From CAZAMB01 sp964486335 (lineage in GTDB: Bacteria > Planctomycetota > Phycisphaerae > UBA1845), in NCBI GenBank assembly GCA_964486335.1, contig CAZAMB010000011.1, forward strand, positions 1 to 64,000: 64,000 nucleotides of DNA. The letters run 5' to 3'. This document shows positions 38,318 through 47,611 of the stretch, piece by piece (positions within the stretch are counted from its first letter, which is position 1; every line of letters begins with the position of its first letter). The notes beneath the pieces are model-generated. The model worked only from the letters and a program-made list of their open reading frames with translations. It was not told where the DNA came from and did not search any database. Position numbers and translations under genes: made by a program.

Positions 38318-39547
38318 ATGACCGTACAATCCAAATCACGGGACGGACAGATGACCGGACACGATCACATCGAAGTCGTGGAGCGCTACGCCGCGCACAA
38401 CTATCACCCCTTGCCCATCGTCGTCGCCGAGGCCGAAGGCGTCTGGGTCACCGACGTGGACGGCAAGCGCTACATGGACATGCTGGCCGCCTACTCGGCG
38501 GTCAACTTCGGCCATTGCCATCGGGAACTGATCGCCGCCGCCAAGGCGCAGCTCGACAGCGTGACGCTCACCTCGCGGGCGTTTCACAACGACCAGCTGG
38601 GGCCGATGTGTCAGGCGCTGGCCGACTTGTGCAAGATGGAAATGGTCCTGCCGATGAACACCGGCGCGGAAGGCGTCGAGACCGCGATCAAGACCGCGCG
38701 CAAGTGGGGCTACACGAAGAAGGGCGTGCCCGAGGGCAAGGCCAAGATCATCTGCTGCATGGAAAACTTCCACGGCCGAACGACGACGATCATCAGCTTC
38801 AGCACCGATCCGCAATGTCGCAACGGCTTCGGGCCGTTCACGCCGGGCTTCGAGACGATCAAATACGGCGACATCGAGGCGTTGAAAAACGCGATCGACG
38901 CGAACACGGTGGCGTTTCTGGTCGAGCCGATTCAGGGCGAAGCGGGGATCATCATCCCGCCCGACGGCTACCTGCGGCAGGTGCGGCAGGTCTGCACGGA
39001 GAAGAAGATTCTCTTCATCGCCGACGAGATTCAGTCGGGCCTGGGCCGCACGGGCAAGACCTTCGCCTGCGAACACGAAGGCGTGCAACCTGATCTCTTC
39101 ATCCTCGGCAAGGCGCTGGGCGGCGGGATCATGCCCATCTCGGCCGTCGTCTCGACGCGCGACATCCTGAGCGTCTTCACGCCCGGCGATCACGGCAGCA
39201 CGTTCGGCGGCAACCCGCTGGCCTGCGCCGTCGCGCGAAAAGTGATCGACATCCTGCGCACCAACAAGTATCAGGACAACGCGAAGGCGATGGGTGATTA
39301 CCTCGCCGGGCAGCTTCGGGCGATGAACAGCGGGAAGATCGCGACGATCCGCGCTCGCGGCCTGTGGATCGGCATCGACCTGAAGAAGGACGCGGGCAAG
39401 GCCCGGCCGTACTGCGAAAAGCTCATGCACGAGGGAGTGCTCTGCAAGGACACGCACGAGCAGACGATCCGCCTCGCCCCGCCGCTGTGCATCACCAAGG
39501 ACGAAGTCGACTGGGCGATGGAGCGGGTGCGGAAGGTGCTGGCGTAG
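38318..39547 (+). CDS. rocD: Ornithine aminotransferase
   Basis: 409 aa class III PLP enzyme converting ornithine and 2-oxoglutarate to glutamate semialdehyde. Conserved: HNYHPLPIVVAEAEGVWVTD, YSAVNFGHCH, MNTGAEGVETAIK, FIADEIQSGLGRTG (PLP-ring Asp) and the Schiff-base lysine in LGKALGGG, then GSTFGGNPLACA. AGGAAGG lies 8-9 bases before the ATG. It provides an arginine/ornithine catabolic or proline link. Confidence 0.95.
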   Translation: MTVQSKSRDGQMTGHDHIEVVERYAAHNYHPLPIVVAEAEGVWVTDVDGKRYMDMLAAYSAVNFGHCHRELIAAAKAQLDSVTLTSRAFHNDQLGPMCQALADLCKMEMVLPMNTGAEGVETAIKTARKWGYTKKGVPEGKAKIICCMENFHGRTTTIISFSTDPQCRNGFGPFTPGFETIKYGDIEALKNAIDANTVAFLVEPIQGEAGIIIPPDGYLRQVRQVCTEKKILFIADEIQSGLGRTGKTFACEHEGVQPDLFILGKALGGGIMPISAVVSTRDILSVFTPGDHGSTFGGNPLACAVARKVIDILRTNKYQDNAKAMGDYLAGQLRAMNSGKIATIRARGLWIGIDLKKDAGKARPYCEKLMHEGVLCKDTHEQTIRLAPPLCITKDEVDWAMERVRKVLA

Positions 39548-39612
39548 GCTATCGCTTCGCAACAGTTGTTCAATATGTTAGTGCGTGGTTTTGTTGCGAT
39601 TGAGGGAATACT

Positions 39613-39867
39613 ATGAAGGCAGAGAACGATCTCAATAGAGAAATCCGAGAGGAATTCAGAGATACGCTCACAGATGTAGTTCATGCCATCGATCAAACAA
39701 ATGAACGATTGCGTGCAATCGGAGATTGCCTTAAAACGATCGAACAACGTGTTGGCATAATGGAAAGAGGACTACAAAACCTTAGCGGCCTCGGAACTGC
39801 TGCGATGATATTCAAGTTCGTAGTTTTCGTGGCAGTGGTTTGGTTTCTTGTACGCCTAGCTTTGTAA
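39613..39867 (+). CDS. Small coiled-coil membrane protein
   Basis: 84 aa. Residues about 1-55 are a charged amphipathic helix (EIREEFRDTLTDVVHAIDQ) likely to form a coiled coil. Residues 62-82 are one transmembrane helix (AAMIFKFVVFVAVVWFLV). GAGGGA lies upstream. Composition is more AT-rich than the neighbours, possibly a foreign or young gene. No family recognised. Confidence 0.6.
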   Translation: MKAENDLNREIREEFRDTLTDVVHAIDQTNERLRAIGDCLKTIEQRVGIMERGLQNLSGLGTAAMIFKFVVFVAVVWFLVRLAL

Positions 39868-39883
39868 CGACCGTTGTCAATGA

Positions 39884-40090
39884 GTGACACTCAGCGCGGT
39901 AGCGGTAGGGCGAACTCCGCCAGCCGTCACCAAGAATCAGCTTTCATCCCCATCTACTCAGCTAAAGAACCCTGAGGCTCTCGTGAACCTACAGCGCTGG
40001 GCGGTGAACATGCTTACAGCGATGCGCACGCCGGAGGCCGAAGCCGCGAGGGAAAAGGTGTACAATACGCTGCCTCCGGAAGCGCCGTGA
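39884..40090 (+). CDS. Doubtful small ORF
   Basis: 68 codons from a GTG. The C-terminal half (LQRWAVNMLTAMRTPEAEAA) is protein-like and amphipathic, but there is no good ribosome-binding site and an overlapping 27-codon ATG frame begins at 39880. It could be a remnant. No function proposed. Confidence 0.2.
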   Translation: MTLSAVAVGRTPPAVTKNQLSSPSTQLKNPEALVNLQRWAVNMLTAMRTPEAEAAREKVYNTLPPEAP

Positions 40091-40246
40091 GTCGGATCGG
40101 GCGGTACCGGCGAAACGCACTGGCAATCATTTGCGTCATTGGCTGTGATTCGGCGAATCGCGCGATATACCCCGATCCACAGGCTGTTTTCGGGATTTCG
40201 CGGGCGACACTTTGGTCGACCTCGCCTGACCGCCGGGGTCCTGCGC

Positions 40247-40618
40247 TCAGCCGTCGTTCGACGGAGTTTCATCGAACGCGATGTTCAGCGCGGCCATGCG
40301 GCGGTACAGCCGGCTGCGAGAGATGCCCAGCAGTCGCGCGGCGATCGTGCGCCGGCCGGCCGCGCGGTGCAGCGCATCAAGAATCTCTTTCCGCTCGACA
40401 AGCAATAGGACGTGATCCAACGATCCGTCTTTCACCGCGTTCGATGGCGCGCCGATTTCGGCGCCGGCTTCTGGGAACCCAGATAGCGGCGCTCCCATTG
40501 GGTTGAAGTTCTTGTCTCCCATCGACCAAAACCCGCGCGCAATCGACGACTCATGGGCCAAAGCGAAGCCTTCGATCGCGGAACACCCCGAGTTCGGCTG
40601 TGCCCGAACGACGACCAT
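40247..40618 (-). CDS. Fis-type helix-turn-helix protein
   Basis: About 123 aa if started at the ATG at 40618; the frame is open to 40669 and another ATG lies at 40522. The C-terminal ~45 residues form a Fis/HTH_8 DNA-binding motif (EILDALHRAAGRRTIAARLLGISRSRLYRRMAAL), as at the C-terminus of NtrC-type regulators. No AAA+ or receiver domain precedes it, so it is either a stand-alone Fis-like protein or the tail of a decayed enhancer-binding protein. Confidence 0.6.
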   Translation of the reverse strand: MVVVRAQPNSGCSAIEGFALAHESSIARGFWSMGDKNFNPMGAPLSGFPEAGAEIGAPSNAVKDGSLDHVLLLVERKEILDALHRAAGRRTIAARLLGISRSRLYRRMAALNIAFDETPSNDG

Positions 40619-40840
40619 GCTAGGGAGCGCGCGGTCAAGATGCAAGCAAATTAACCCGCGCAATGACAATTACACTACAAAATAATAACCGTCACGGAGT
40701 CAAAGCCATGATCACTGATAGGATGGGAAAGTATCGAACATCGGCGCAGATTACTCAATGAACCAACTGAGCACAGCAATCTCCAGGAAACAAGAAGTGT
40801 CGCAGAATCGAGACACTTGCGAATGTATCAAGGTCGAGAA

Positions 40841-41836
40841 CTATGATTCCGACCAGAAGGACAGCACGCGATCCACTTCGGATCGGCTGCCGATGATGAG
40901 CGGCGTTCGTTCGTGCAGGGCCGTCGGCGTCTTTTCGAGAATTCGCTTGCGTCCGTCTGTCGCGGCCCCGCCCGCCTGCTCCGCGATCATGGCCAACGGA
41001 TTGGCCTCGTACAGCAGGCGAAGTTTTCCCTTGGGCGCCTTGATTGTGGGCGGATAAAGAAACACGCCGCCGTGCAGAAGCGTGCGATGAAAGTCCGCCA
41101 CCAGCGATCCGATGTATCGAAGCCCGTACCCGCCCGCTTCGTCCGTTTTCGCCCACGCGAGATAGTCCTGAATGCCTTTGGGGAACTGATACTGATAGGC
41201 CTCGTTGATGCTGTAGGTCTTGCCCTTGTCCGGCATCCTCACATGTTCGCGGCACAGCCGATACGCGCCGATGGCCGGGTCCAGTGTGAACATGTGGACG
41301 CCGTCGCCCGTCGTATAGGCCATCACCGTGCTGCTGCCATAGACCACATACCCCGCAGCGATTTGGCGCATTCCCGGTTGGAGAATGTGATCCAGAACTT
41401 TTCCGCGAGCGACGTCCTGGCGGCGCTGAAGTATGGAAAAGATGGTCCCGATGGAAACATTGACATCAATATTGCTTGAGCCGTCGAGCGGATCGAAAAG
41501 AACGATGTACCTCGCTCGATCGTCGGGGTCCTTGATGATGCGCGGCTCGTCATCCTCTTCCGACACCATGATGCCAACGTTGTCGCGATCGCCCAGGCAG
41601 GTCATGATCGTTTCGTTGGCGAGGATATCGAGTTTCTGAACAAGTTCACCTTGTACGTTGACGTCACCCGTTTCGCCGAGAATGTCGATCAACCCCGCTC
41701 GGCGCACGTGCGCGGCGATGATCCGCGTTGCCAGCGTGATGCCCGAAAGCAACCAGCTGAAATCTCCGGTCGCCGTCGGGTGGGATTGCTGCCGCTCCAG
41801 AATGTGCTGTTCGATCGTGCTCAGACGTTGTTTCAT
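40841..41836 (-). CDS. fbp: Fructose-1,6-bisphosphatase class 1
   Basis: 331 aa. Dephosphorylates fructose-1,6-bisphosphate in gluconeogenesis. Metal-binding region VSEEDDEPRI and FDPLDGSSNIDVNVSIGTIFSI, the substrate-binding YIGSLVADFHRTLLHGGVF and the C-terminal LYEANPLAMIAEQAGGAATDG are all present. AGGAG lies 11 bases before the ATG. Single gene. Confidence 0.96.
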   Translation of the reverse strand: MKQRLSTIEQHILERQQSHPTATGDFSWLLSGITLATRIIAAHVRRAGLIDILGETGDVNVQGELVQKLDILANETIMTCLGDRDNVGIMVSEEDDEPRIIKDPDDRARYIVLFDPLDGSSNIDVNVSIGTIFSILQRRQDVARGKVLDHILQPGMRQIAAGYVVYGSSTVMAYTTGDGVHMFTLDPAIGAYRLCREHVRMPDKGKTYSINEAYQYQFPKGIQDYLAWAKTDEAGGYGLRYIGSLVADFHRTLLHGGVFLYPPTIKAPKGKLRLLYEANPLAMIAEQAGGAATDGRKRILEKTPTALHERTPLIIGSRSEVDRVLSFWSES

Positions 41837-42124
41837 GAAGTCACCCGCTCCTCGTTCTCTCTCCCCGACGCCGCACGCAGACTAGCCTAGCCGTGCGGGT
41901 GCGCGCGGGCAAACCTAGACTTGAAAGGGAGGCCGGCGATTGACCGTCCGGACTTCTCGCCTCAAATGTCGGCGGCCAGCTGAAGAATGATGCGACAACC
42001 ACAGAGGCGCGGATCAACGCAGCCGAATTCGGAATCCGCGCCGACTCCGTTGGACCATCCGCGTGATGCGGAAATCTCGCCACGAATGGCCGCTCGGCGA
42101 CGCAATTGGGGGGTTGGCGATCGC

Positions 42125-42856
42125 CTACGATTCGTCGGTCGCGCCGGCCCCCGCGGTCCGACGACGGCGGCGACGCTTCTTGGGTGCGCCCGGTTTGACG
42201 GGAATCGAGACGCGGGGCGCGGCGGCTTCGGCCAGAGGAATTGCCTGCCGAGCGTTGCGGGCGACCAGATCGGCGTTCACTTCTTTCCAGAGTCCGTCGG
42301 CGCGGTTGAACACGCCGCCCGAAACCATCACGTTCATTGTCGGGTTGACGCCGATCTCGCGAATCTGATCGACCAGTCGGCGCACGCCTGGAACGCCTGC
42401 CGGCTTGGTCCCGAAGATCAGCAGAACGTCCGGCCGAAGCTGTCCGACGAGGCTCAGGATTTCATCGTTGGGAACGCCGCTGCCTAAAAAGTAGACATCC
42501 CAGCCGCGCGACTCAAACAGGTCGGCGGTCATCTGCGCGCCGAGTTCCTCAGGTTCCCCGTCGGCGCTGACCACGACGATTCGTTTGTGGTTTGGTTCTG
42601 AACGGGGGAGATGGCGTTGCATCTGGTCGGCCAAGCTCCGGCTGATCCGGGTGGCCATGTGCTCCGTCGCGGTGTTGATTCGATCGCCGCGGTACAGCTT
42701 CTCGACTTGTTCCATAGCGGGCCACAGAAGTTCTTCGTACAGGGCTTCGGGGTCGGCTGCATCCTCGAGCCGCTTGAACATCAGTTCGCGGCAGGCGACC
42801 CGATTGCCGGCTAGAAGTGGTCCGATGAACTCGTCGATGCTGACTGCGGTGGGCAT
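42125..42856 (-). CDS. B12-binding-domain protein lacking the usual cobalt-ligand His
   Basis: 243 aa from the ATG at 42856 (GGAG eight bases upstream); the frame extends to 43051 and an ATG at 43006 is an alternative. Residues about 5-90 form the helical B12-binding-2 cap (LLWPAMEQVEKLYRGDRINTATEHM), followed by a Rossmann B12-binding domain (VVVSADGEPEELGAQMTADLF ... VYFLGSGVPNDEI ... LIFGTK). The canonical D/E-x-H-x-x-G has Glu in place of His (EPEELG). The C-terminus is Arg-rich (KKRRRRRR). It resembles CarH-type light/B12 sensors but has no HTH in this frame. Confidence 0.8.
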   Translation of the reverse strand: MPTAVSIDEFIGPLLAGNRVACRELMFKRLEDAADPEALYEELLWPAMEQVEKLYRGDRINTATEHMATRISRSLADQMQRHLPRSEPNHKRIVVVSADGEPEELGAQMTADLFESRGWDVYFLGSGVPNDEILSLVGQLRPDVLLIFGTKPAGVPGVRRLVDQIREIGVNPTMNVMVSGGVFNRADGLWKEVNADLVARNARQAIPLAEAAAPRVSIPVKPGAPKKRRRRRRTAGAGATDES

Positions 42857-43400
42857 GGCGTTCGCTCCGAAATGCGGGTCAGTCTCCCGGAGGCCGTTGC
42901 TAGCAAGGGCCTCCTGCCCGCTCCCGGAGCGCGATGACGCGCGTGATTCTACTTGTTGGGCCTCCGGCCCGAACCAATCAACCAAGGACGCTTGCAGGCT
43001 TTCCATTCTTTTGAATCTGAGTCGAATGGATAATTGCGATAATCTGGGCAACCTGCATGGCTTCTATCGGCGCGAGCGCAGAAAAATCTTGAGAGGCCAA
43101 TCCTTCGCGCCGATTTCGCCTACGCTCGAATGTAAGCAACTCCTGATACGCACGGAACAAATCAAGCCATTGAAAAGACTTAGGGTTGTAAGTGCCTGTC
43201 AAAAAATAAGTTGCGTTGCTATCGCCGCGGCGTTGGGTGGGCTTGAGATGTCTCGTCAGAAAACTACGACGTTGTTTTGATGGTTGGTTGTGCGGCACAA
43301 ACTGCCGGAGGATGGACCTATGATCGCGCGTCCACAGGTCTGTTTCGATCGGTCGCAGTAACCGACCGGCGAATTCCCGGCGATCGCTGTCGTTGCCAAG

Positions 43401-43444
43401 TTGCTTTGCAAGGACGAAACTGTAATATGCAACCTTTTGGTTGC
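43401..43444 (+). promoter_or_regulatory. Promoter and ArsR-type operator of the SRPBCC-ArsR operon
   Basis: TTGCTT (43401-43406), 16-bp spacer, TAATAT (43423-43428), directly followed by the perfect palindrome GCAACC-tttt-GGTTGC (43429-43444). The palindrome covers the start region, ideal for repression. The same core occurs before similar SRPBCC/ArsR pairs, so autoregulation by the ArsR protein at 43944 is inferred. Confidence 0.8.
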
Positions 43445-43474
43445 GTAATAGCCCGGTCCTAACGGAGCAAACCC

Positions 43475-43939
43475 ATGAAGAAATCGAGCACCGACCGAAT
43501 AGAAAAGCAGATCGAATTGAAGGCATCGCCGGCCCGCGTCTGGCGGGCGCTGACGGACCACAAGGAGTTTGGCGCATGGTTTGGGGTCAATCTGGAAGCG
43601 CCATTCGTGCCGGGAAAAACCACGCGCGGCCGAATCACCTATCCCGGTTATGAACACCTGGTGATGGAAGTCAGCGTGCAAACGATGGAGCCGGAGCGGT
43701 TGTTTTCGTTTCATTGGCATCCGGCGGCCGTCGATGTCAACGCCGACTATTCGAAGGAGCCGCCGACGCTCGTCGAGTTCAGGCTGGAACCCATCGGCAG
43801 CGGAACGCGGCTGTTCGTCACCGAGTCGGGCTTCGACACAATTCCCGCGGCGCGGCGCGACGAGGCCTACCGGATGAACGACGGCGGGTGGACGCAACAG
43901 ATGAAAAACATCGCGGTCCATGTCGCGAACGAGTCGTGA
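43475..43939 (+). CDS. SRPBCC (AHSA1-like) domain protein
   Basis: 154 aa single-domain START/Bet v1-like protein. Characteristic N-terminus IEKQIELKASPARVWRALTDHKEFGAWFG (quoted in part), FSFHWHPAA, TLVEFRLEP, GGWTQQMKNI. Such proteins bind hydrophobic ligands or relate to Hsp90 activators; role unknown. Four bases separate its stop from the ArsR start, and a palindromic operator lies upstream. Confidence 0.9.
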   Translation: MKKSSTDRIEKQIELKASPARVWRALTDHKEFGAWFGVNLEAPFVPGKTTRGRITYPGYEHLVMEVSVQTMEPERLFSFHWHPAAVDVNADYSKEPPTLVEFRLEPIGSGTRLFVTESGFDTIPAARRDEAYRMNDGGWTQQMKNIAVHVANES

Positions 43940-43943
43940 CGGG

Positions 43944-44267
43944 ATGGCCGAGATGCTCCATCGGAAAGCGCCGCTGTTTGCGGCCTTGGGCGACGAAACC
44001 CGGCTCACGCTGCTAATGAAGCTCGGTGACGGGCGGTTGCTCTCGATCACGCGACTCGCCGAGGATTCGACGCTCACGCGGCAGGCGGTCACCAAGCACC
44101 TTCGGGTACTTGAAGAGGCCGGTCTGGTTCGTGGTGTGCGCCGAGGCCGGGAGAACCTCTTTCAGCTTGAGCCCGAGTCGCTGACCACGGCGCGCGAGGC
44201 GCTCGATCGCATCTCGCGGCAATGGGACTTGGCGCTGGCTCGGCTGAAAACGATCGTCGAAAGCTGA
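43944..44267 (+). CDS. ArsR-family transcriptional regulator
   Basis: 107 aa from the ATG at 43944. Winged HTH: FAALGDETRLTLLMKLGDG, then LTRQAVTKHLRVLEEAGLVRG as recognition helix and wing. No CxC metal site, so this is the SRPBCC-linked, non-metal subgroup. Probably represses its own operon at the 43429-43444 palindrome. Confidence 0.92.
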   Translation: MAEMLHRKAPLFAALGDETRLTLLMKLGDGRLLSITRLAEDSTLTRQAVTKHLRVLEEAGLVRGVRRGRENLFQLEPESLTTAREALDRISRQWDLALARLKTIVES

Positions 44268-44407
44268 TTGCCAGCCACGGGTTGCGCGTCGCCGCGTCAC
44301 GCGTAACCCCATCCCGTGTTCCCGGCCGAGGCCTATAGGCCTCGTTTCGCGCAATTCGCTGTAATGCTCGCGGCTCGGACAAGTTCTGCAACTTCGTGGA
44401 CGAACCC

Positions 44408-45784
44408 TTATCGCTTCGCCGATTTCGCCAGCATATCCATGAAGTAGGCCGACGCGCGGGTGCCCTTGTGGAAGTCGTCGAGGCCGAAGTATTCGTTCGG
44501 GCCGTGGGCGTTGCAGTCGGGCATGCAGAATCCCATCATGATCGAGTCGGCGCCGAGCACCTTCTTGAACATGGGCAGGATCGGCAGCGTGCCGCCCTCG
44601 CGGATGAAGACGGGGGCCTTTCCGAAGCCGAGCTTGAGCGCCTCGGCCGCGGCGGTCATGCCCGGCGTGCCCATCGTGCTGACGTAGGCCGAGCAGGAGC
44701 TGTGGTCGAGAATCTCGACCTTGACGCCGGGAGGCGCGGCGGCCATGACGGCTTTATCAAATGCCGCGGAAATCTTCTTGAAATCCTGATCGGGCACGAT
44801 GCGCATCGACACCTTGCCGAACACGCGGGCGGGAATGACCGTCGAGGCGCCCTCGCCCATGAATCCGCCGCCTAGTCCGTTGACGTCGAGCGTGGGTCTG
44901 GCCCAGCGGCGCTCCAACGTCGTGAAGCCTTTCTCGCCCTCCAGCGAGGGGCAGCCCATCGCGGCCATGTAGCCCTTTTCGTCGAAGTTGAGAGCGGCCA
45001 TTTTCTTCTTTTCGTCGTCGGTGATCGGTCGCACGTCGTCGTAAAAGCCCGGAATGGTCACACGATTGTCCTTGTCGCGAAGCGACGCGATGATCACCGC
45101 GAGGGCGTTTCCGGGGTTGGTGAGCGTGCCGCCGTACGAGCCGCTATGCAGATTCTGCTTCGGGCCGGTGATGACGATTTCCTTGTAAATCAGCCCCTTT
45201 GTTCCGTAGGTGATCGCGGGAGTCGTCTTGTCGAACTTGGGCGTGTCGGACAGGACGACATAGTCACAGGCGAGCTTGTCCTTGTGCTTGTGGATGATGT
45301 CATCGAGGTTGGGCGAGCCGATTTCCTCCTCGCCCTCGACAAGGAACTTCACGCGGATCGGCAGCTTCTTGGCGACCTTCATCCACGCTTCGGCCGCGAG
45401 CATGTGCGTGAGCACCTGACCCTTGTCGTCGGCCGAGCCGCGGGCGAACAGGTCGCCGTTTCGCTCCGTCGGCTCGAACGGCGGCGAGTGCCACAGCTTC
45501 TCATCGCCGGTCGGCTGCACGTCGTAGTGGCCGTAGATGAGGATCGTCGGACCGCCGTCGGCGGGACCGGTATCGGCGAAGACGGCCGCGTGGCGCTTGG
45601 TCTCGATGATTTCGCTCTTGATGCCGCAACCGGCGAAGACCTTGTTGACCCAATCGGCGCACTTTTTCATGTCGGCCACGCGCTGCGGGTCGGTCGAAAT
45701 GCTGGGCATACGGAGGAAGTCCTTGAGTCGATCGATGTTGGCCTTGTTGTGTTCGTCGATGTAAGCGATGGTCTTATCGAGCAT
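44408..45784 (-). CDS. M20 family metallopeptidase (dipeptidase)
   Basis: 458 aa. Metal ligands in IYGHYDVQP (His, Asp), ARGSADDKGQ (bridging Asp), VEGEEEIGSPN (catalytic Glu and ligand), VVLSDTPKF (Asp), and near the C-terminus NAHGPNEYF (His). LHSGSYGG marks the dimerisation lid. Cytoplasmic zinc di-/aminopeptidase of the carnosinase/CNDP-like group. GGAGG lies before the ATG. Confidence 0.92.
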   Translation of the reverse strand: MLDKTIAYIDEHNKANIDRLKDFLRMPSISTDPQRVADMKKCADWVNKVFAGCGIKSEIIETKRHAAVFADTGPADGGPTILIYGHYDVQPTGDEKLWHSPPFEPTERNGDLFARGSADDKGQVLTHMLAAEAWMKVAKKLPIRVKFLVEGEEEIGSPNLDDIIHKHKDKLACDYVVLSDTPKFDKTTPAITYGTKGLIYKEIVITGPKQNLHSGSYGGTLTNPGNALAVIIASLRDKDNRVTIPGFYDDVRPITDDEKKKMAALNFDEKGYMAAMGCPSLEGEKGFTTLERRWARPTLDVNGLGGGFMGEGASTVIPARVFGKVSMRIVPDQDFKKISAAFDKAVMAAAPPGVKVEILDHSSCSAYVSTMGTPGMTAAAEALKLGFGKAPVFIREGGTLPILPMFKKVLGADSIMMGFCMPDCNAHGPNEYFGLDDFHKGTRASAYFMDMLAKSAKR

Positions 45785-46046
45785 GGTGGGTTCCTCCGGG
45801 CAAGTACACGCAACGGCCGTCCGCGACTTCGACGCGGCGGTAAAAATCCAAGGCGAATCATAAGGCGATTCGCTTCAATTCACAACTGCGCGCCGGCGGG
45901 TTACCGATCCGGTTCCGAGGCTTGAGCGGTGAATATTCTGGGGATCAGACTGAGCCTGAAAAGCCTGGATGAATGCGGAAAAACGGGGCTTTTTGGAAGA
46001 TGTTTTTCAGTTGGAAAAACCGGGTGAGAATATCGCTCAATGCGAT

Positions 46047-47285
46047 TTACACCTTCGGCGCGGGTTCGTAGTGGCGGACTCGGGCGACGAGGTTGCTGAA
46101 GAGTTCGATTTCCTCGTCGGTGAGGTCCACGTGACGGCGGGCCATCATCGCCGAGGCCACGTCCATCGCGCGCATCGGGTCGCCCAGCGCTACGCGGTCG
46201 CCGGTGACCCAGGCGAACGAGGGCACGAACTTGGGGAGCGTGGCCGTCGTGGCGATTCCTGCGCCGAATCCGATGACCGCGCCAGTGGGGATGGTGGCGT
46301 TGATTCCAATCTTGGCATGGTCACCGATGATCGCGCCGAAGAACATCTGCCCGCTCTCCACTTCGACACCGTTGATCGGTACGCGGACTTTTCCGTAGGT
46401 GTTCTTCAGGTCCGAGTTGTTCGCCCCCGCGCCGATATTCACCCAGCTTCCGACGTAGGCGTGGCCGAGGAATCCGAGGTGTTGCTTGTTGGAATAACCC
46501 TGGATGACGCAGCCGTGGACTTCTCCGCCGATTTTGCAGACCGGCCCGATGGAATTGCCCCCGTGCAGCCAGGCGTGCGCGTTGATGCGCGAACCTGGGC
46601 CGACGTAGAGTGGACCCTCAAGCACCGCGTAGGGCCCGATCGCCACATCGTCGCTCAAGTAGATGGGGCCGGGGGTCGTATCGAGCACCGCCTTGGGATG
46701 AATGACAGTTCGCTCGCCGATGTGCAATCGCTCGACCGAACCGATGAGCACGCCGTTTGGCAAGGGTGACTCCAGTGAACCATCGGTGGCGTCCCAATCG
46801 CCCTCGAGCAGCATTGCGAGCTGGGAAATGACGTCCCATGGAAAGCGGATCAAGCGGCCCGGCGCGAAGACTCGTGGGATGTCCGACAACGCCGCCTGCC
46901 GTCGGTCGAGGGAGATCAAGTCGCGCGGTCGAAGCTGTGCGGCCAGCGTTTCGTCGCATGCGATGAACGCGACGGAATCATCATCAGTAACGCCGACGCA
47001 CGGACCATTCGGAAACTCGACTCGGTCGGTGAGCAGCCATCGACCATTCACGAGCGCAGTGTTCGCGTGAATCGGCTCATTGGCCGGGGCACCGCAGCGT
47101 TGCGCGGCAACGCTCGCCATCCAATCGCGCGTCCAGACCCCCGAAATCGGCATCCCCAGCCGCTGCGCGAATCGATCGAGCAGGATCTTCCGGCCGACTT
47201 GCAGCTCAAACACGCTTCGCCAAAAGGTCAGCGGAAGCAGGTCGGCAAAACCGTCATCTTCGAACAATACCAGCGCGGGCTTCAC
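46047..47285 (-). CDS. GlmU-like sugar nucleotidyltransferase/acyltransferase homologue
   Basis: 412 aa from a GTG. The N-terminal third resembles a degraded nucleotidyltransferase fold (LVLFEDDGFADLLPLTFWRSVFEL) in place of the canonical GxGTR loop. The C-terminal part (about 205-370) is a left-handed beta-helix of hexapeptide repeats (VIHPKAVLD, GPYAVLEGPLYVGPGSRIN, IGDHAKIGINATIPTGAVIG). It matches the TIGR03991-type putative sugar-1-phosphate transferases of Bacteroidetes and planctomycetes. Substrate unknown. Confidence 0.8.
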   Translation of the reverse strand: MKPALVLFEDDGFADLLPLTFWRSVFELQVGRKILLDRFAQRLGMPISGVWTRDWMASVAAQRCGAPANEPIHANTALVNGRWLLTDRVEFPNGPCVGVTDDDSVAFIACDETLAAQLRPRDLISLDRRQAALSDIPRVFAPGRLIRFPWDVISQLAMLLEGDWDATDGSLESPLPNGVLIGSVERLHIGERTVIHPKAVLDTTPGPIYLSDDVAIGPYAVLEGPLYVGPGSRINAHAWLHGGNSIGPVCKIGGEVHGCVIQGYSNKQHLGFLGHAYVGSWVNIGAGANNSDLKNTYGKVRVPINGVEVESGQMFFGAIIGDHAKIGINATIPTGAVIGFGAGIATTATLPKFVPSFAWVTGDRVALGDPMRAMDVASAMMARRHVDLTDEEIELFSNLVARVRHYEPAPKV

Positions 47286-47366
47286 GGATGCGAGTATAGA
47301 CCGGGCAGCAGGAATTGCACGCCAGGCGGGACAACAACGTGCGGCAAGCTAAAAGAAGCGAAGCGC

Positions 47367-47400
47367 AAAAAAGAAGGCCTGCGCACTTGGCGCAAGCCTT
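47367..47400 (-). terminator. Rho-independent terminator
   Basis: Minus strand hairpin AAGGC-x-TGCGC / GCGCA-x-GCCTT (47374-47400, loop of five, one mismatch) followed by TCTTTTTT (47367-47373). It ends transcription coming from the candidate ncRNA or from the cytochrome gene upstream. Confidence 0.75.
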
Positions 47401-47611
47401 GTTGGTGTCCGGATCGTGCGACCGCCTTTGTGCCGCTCGAGGGCCAATGGACGGAACCCTTCGTAGAAGGTGGGCGTCTCGTGGTCTCCGGACCGCCGAC
47501 CGCAATCGGGTCGGTACGTCGTTTGAGGCCGTTTTCGAGACTCCCTTGGTTCCTTTATCGGTTCAGCCAATGCTCGCCCCCGTCTCGAACACGGAAGCCG
47601 CACAAGTCAGA
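47367..47611 (-). ncRNA. Candidate structured ncRNA with own promoter and terminator
   Basis: On the minus strand TATAAT (47618-47623) is followed by about 245 nt of structured sequence ending in an intrinsic terminator. GGCGTCT near the 5' end pairs with AGACGCC about 150 nt later, enclosing CGAGAC/GTCTCG and CCGACC/GGTCGG hairpins. A CCTTC-tac-GAAGG hairpin follows. No credible CDS overlaps. The -35 region is weak. It does not show the hallmarks of tmRNA, RNase P or SRP RNA; a 6S-like RNA cannot be ruled out. Confidence 0.45.

Noticed and set aside
38336..39562. 408-codon minus-strand ORF opposite rocD
   Set aside because: Shadow of ornithine aminotransferase.
42978..43577. 199-codon minus-strand ORF overlapping the SRPBCC promoter
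   Set aside because: Covers a clear promoter and operator on the other strand, has no motif or ribosome-binding site, and starts inside the SRPBCC gene.
47367..47611. 6S RNA or tmRNA identity for the candidate ncRNA
   Set aside because: No tmRNA-type ends or tag frame, and the branched fold does not match the single long 6S hairpin clearly; left as unknown.
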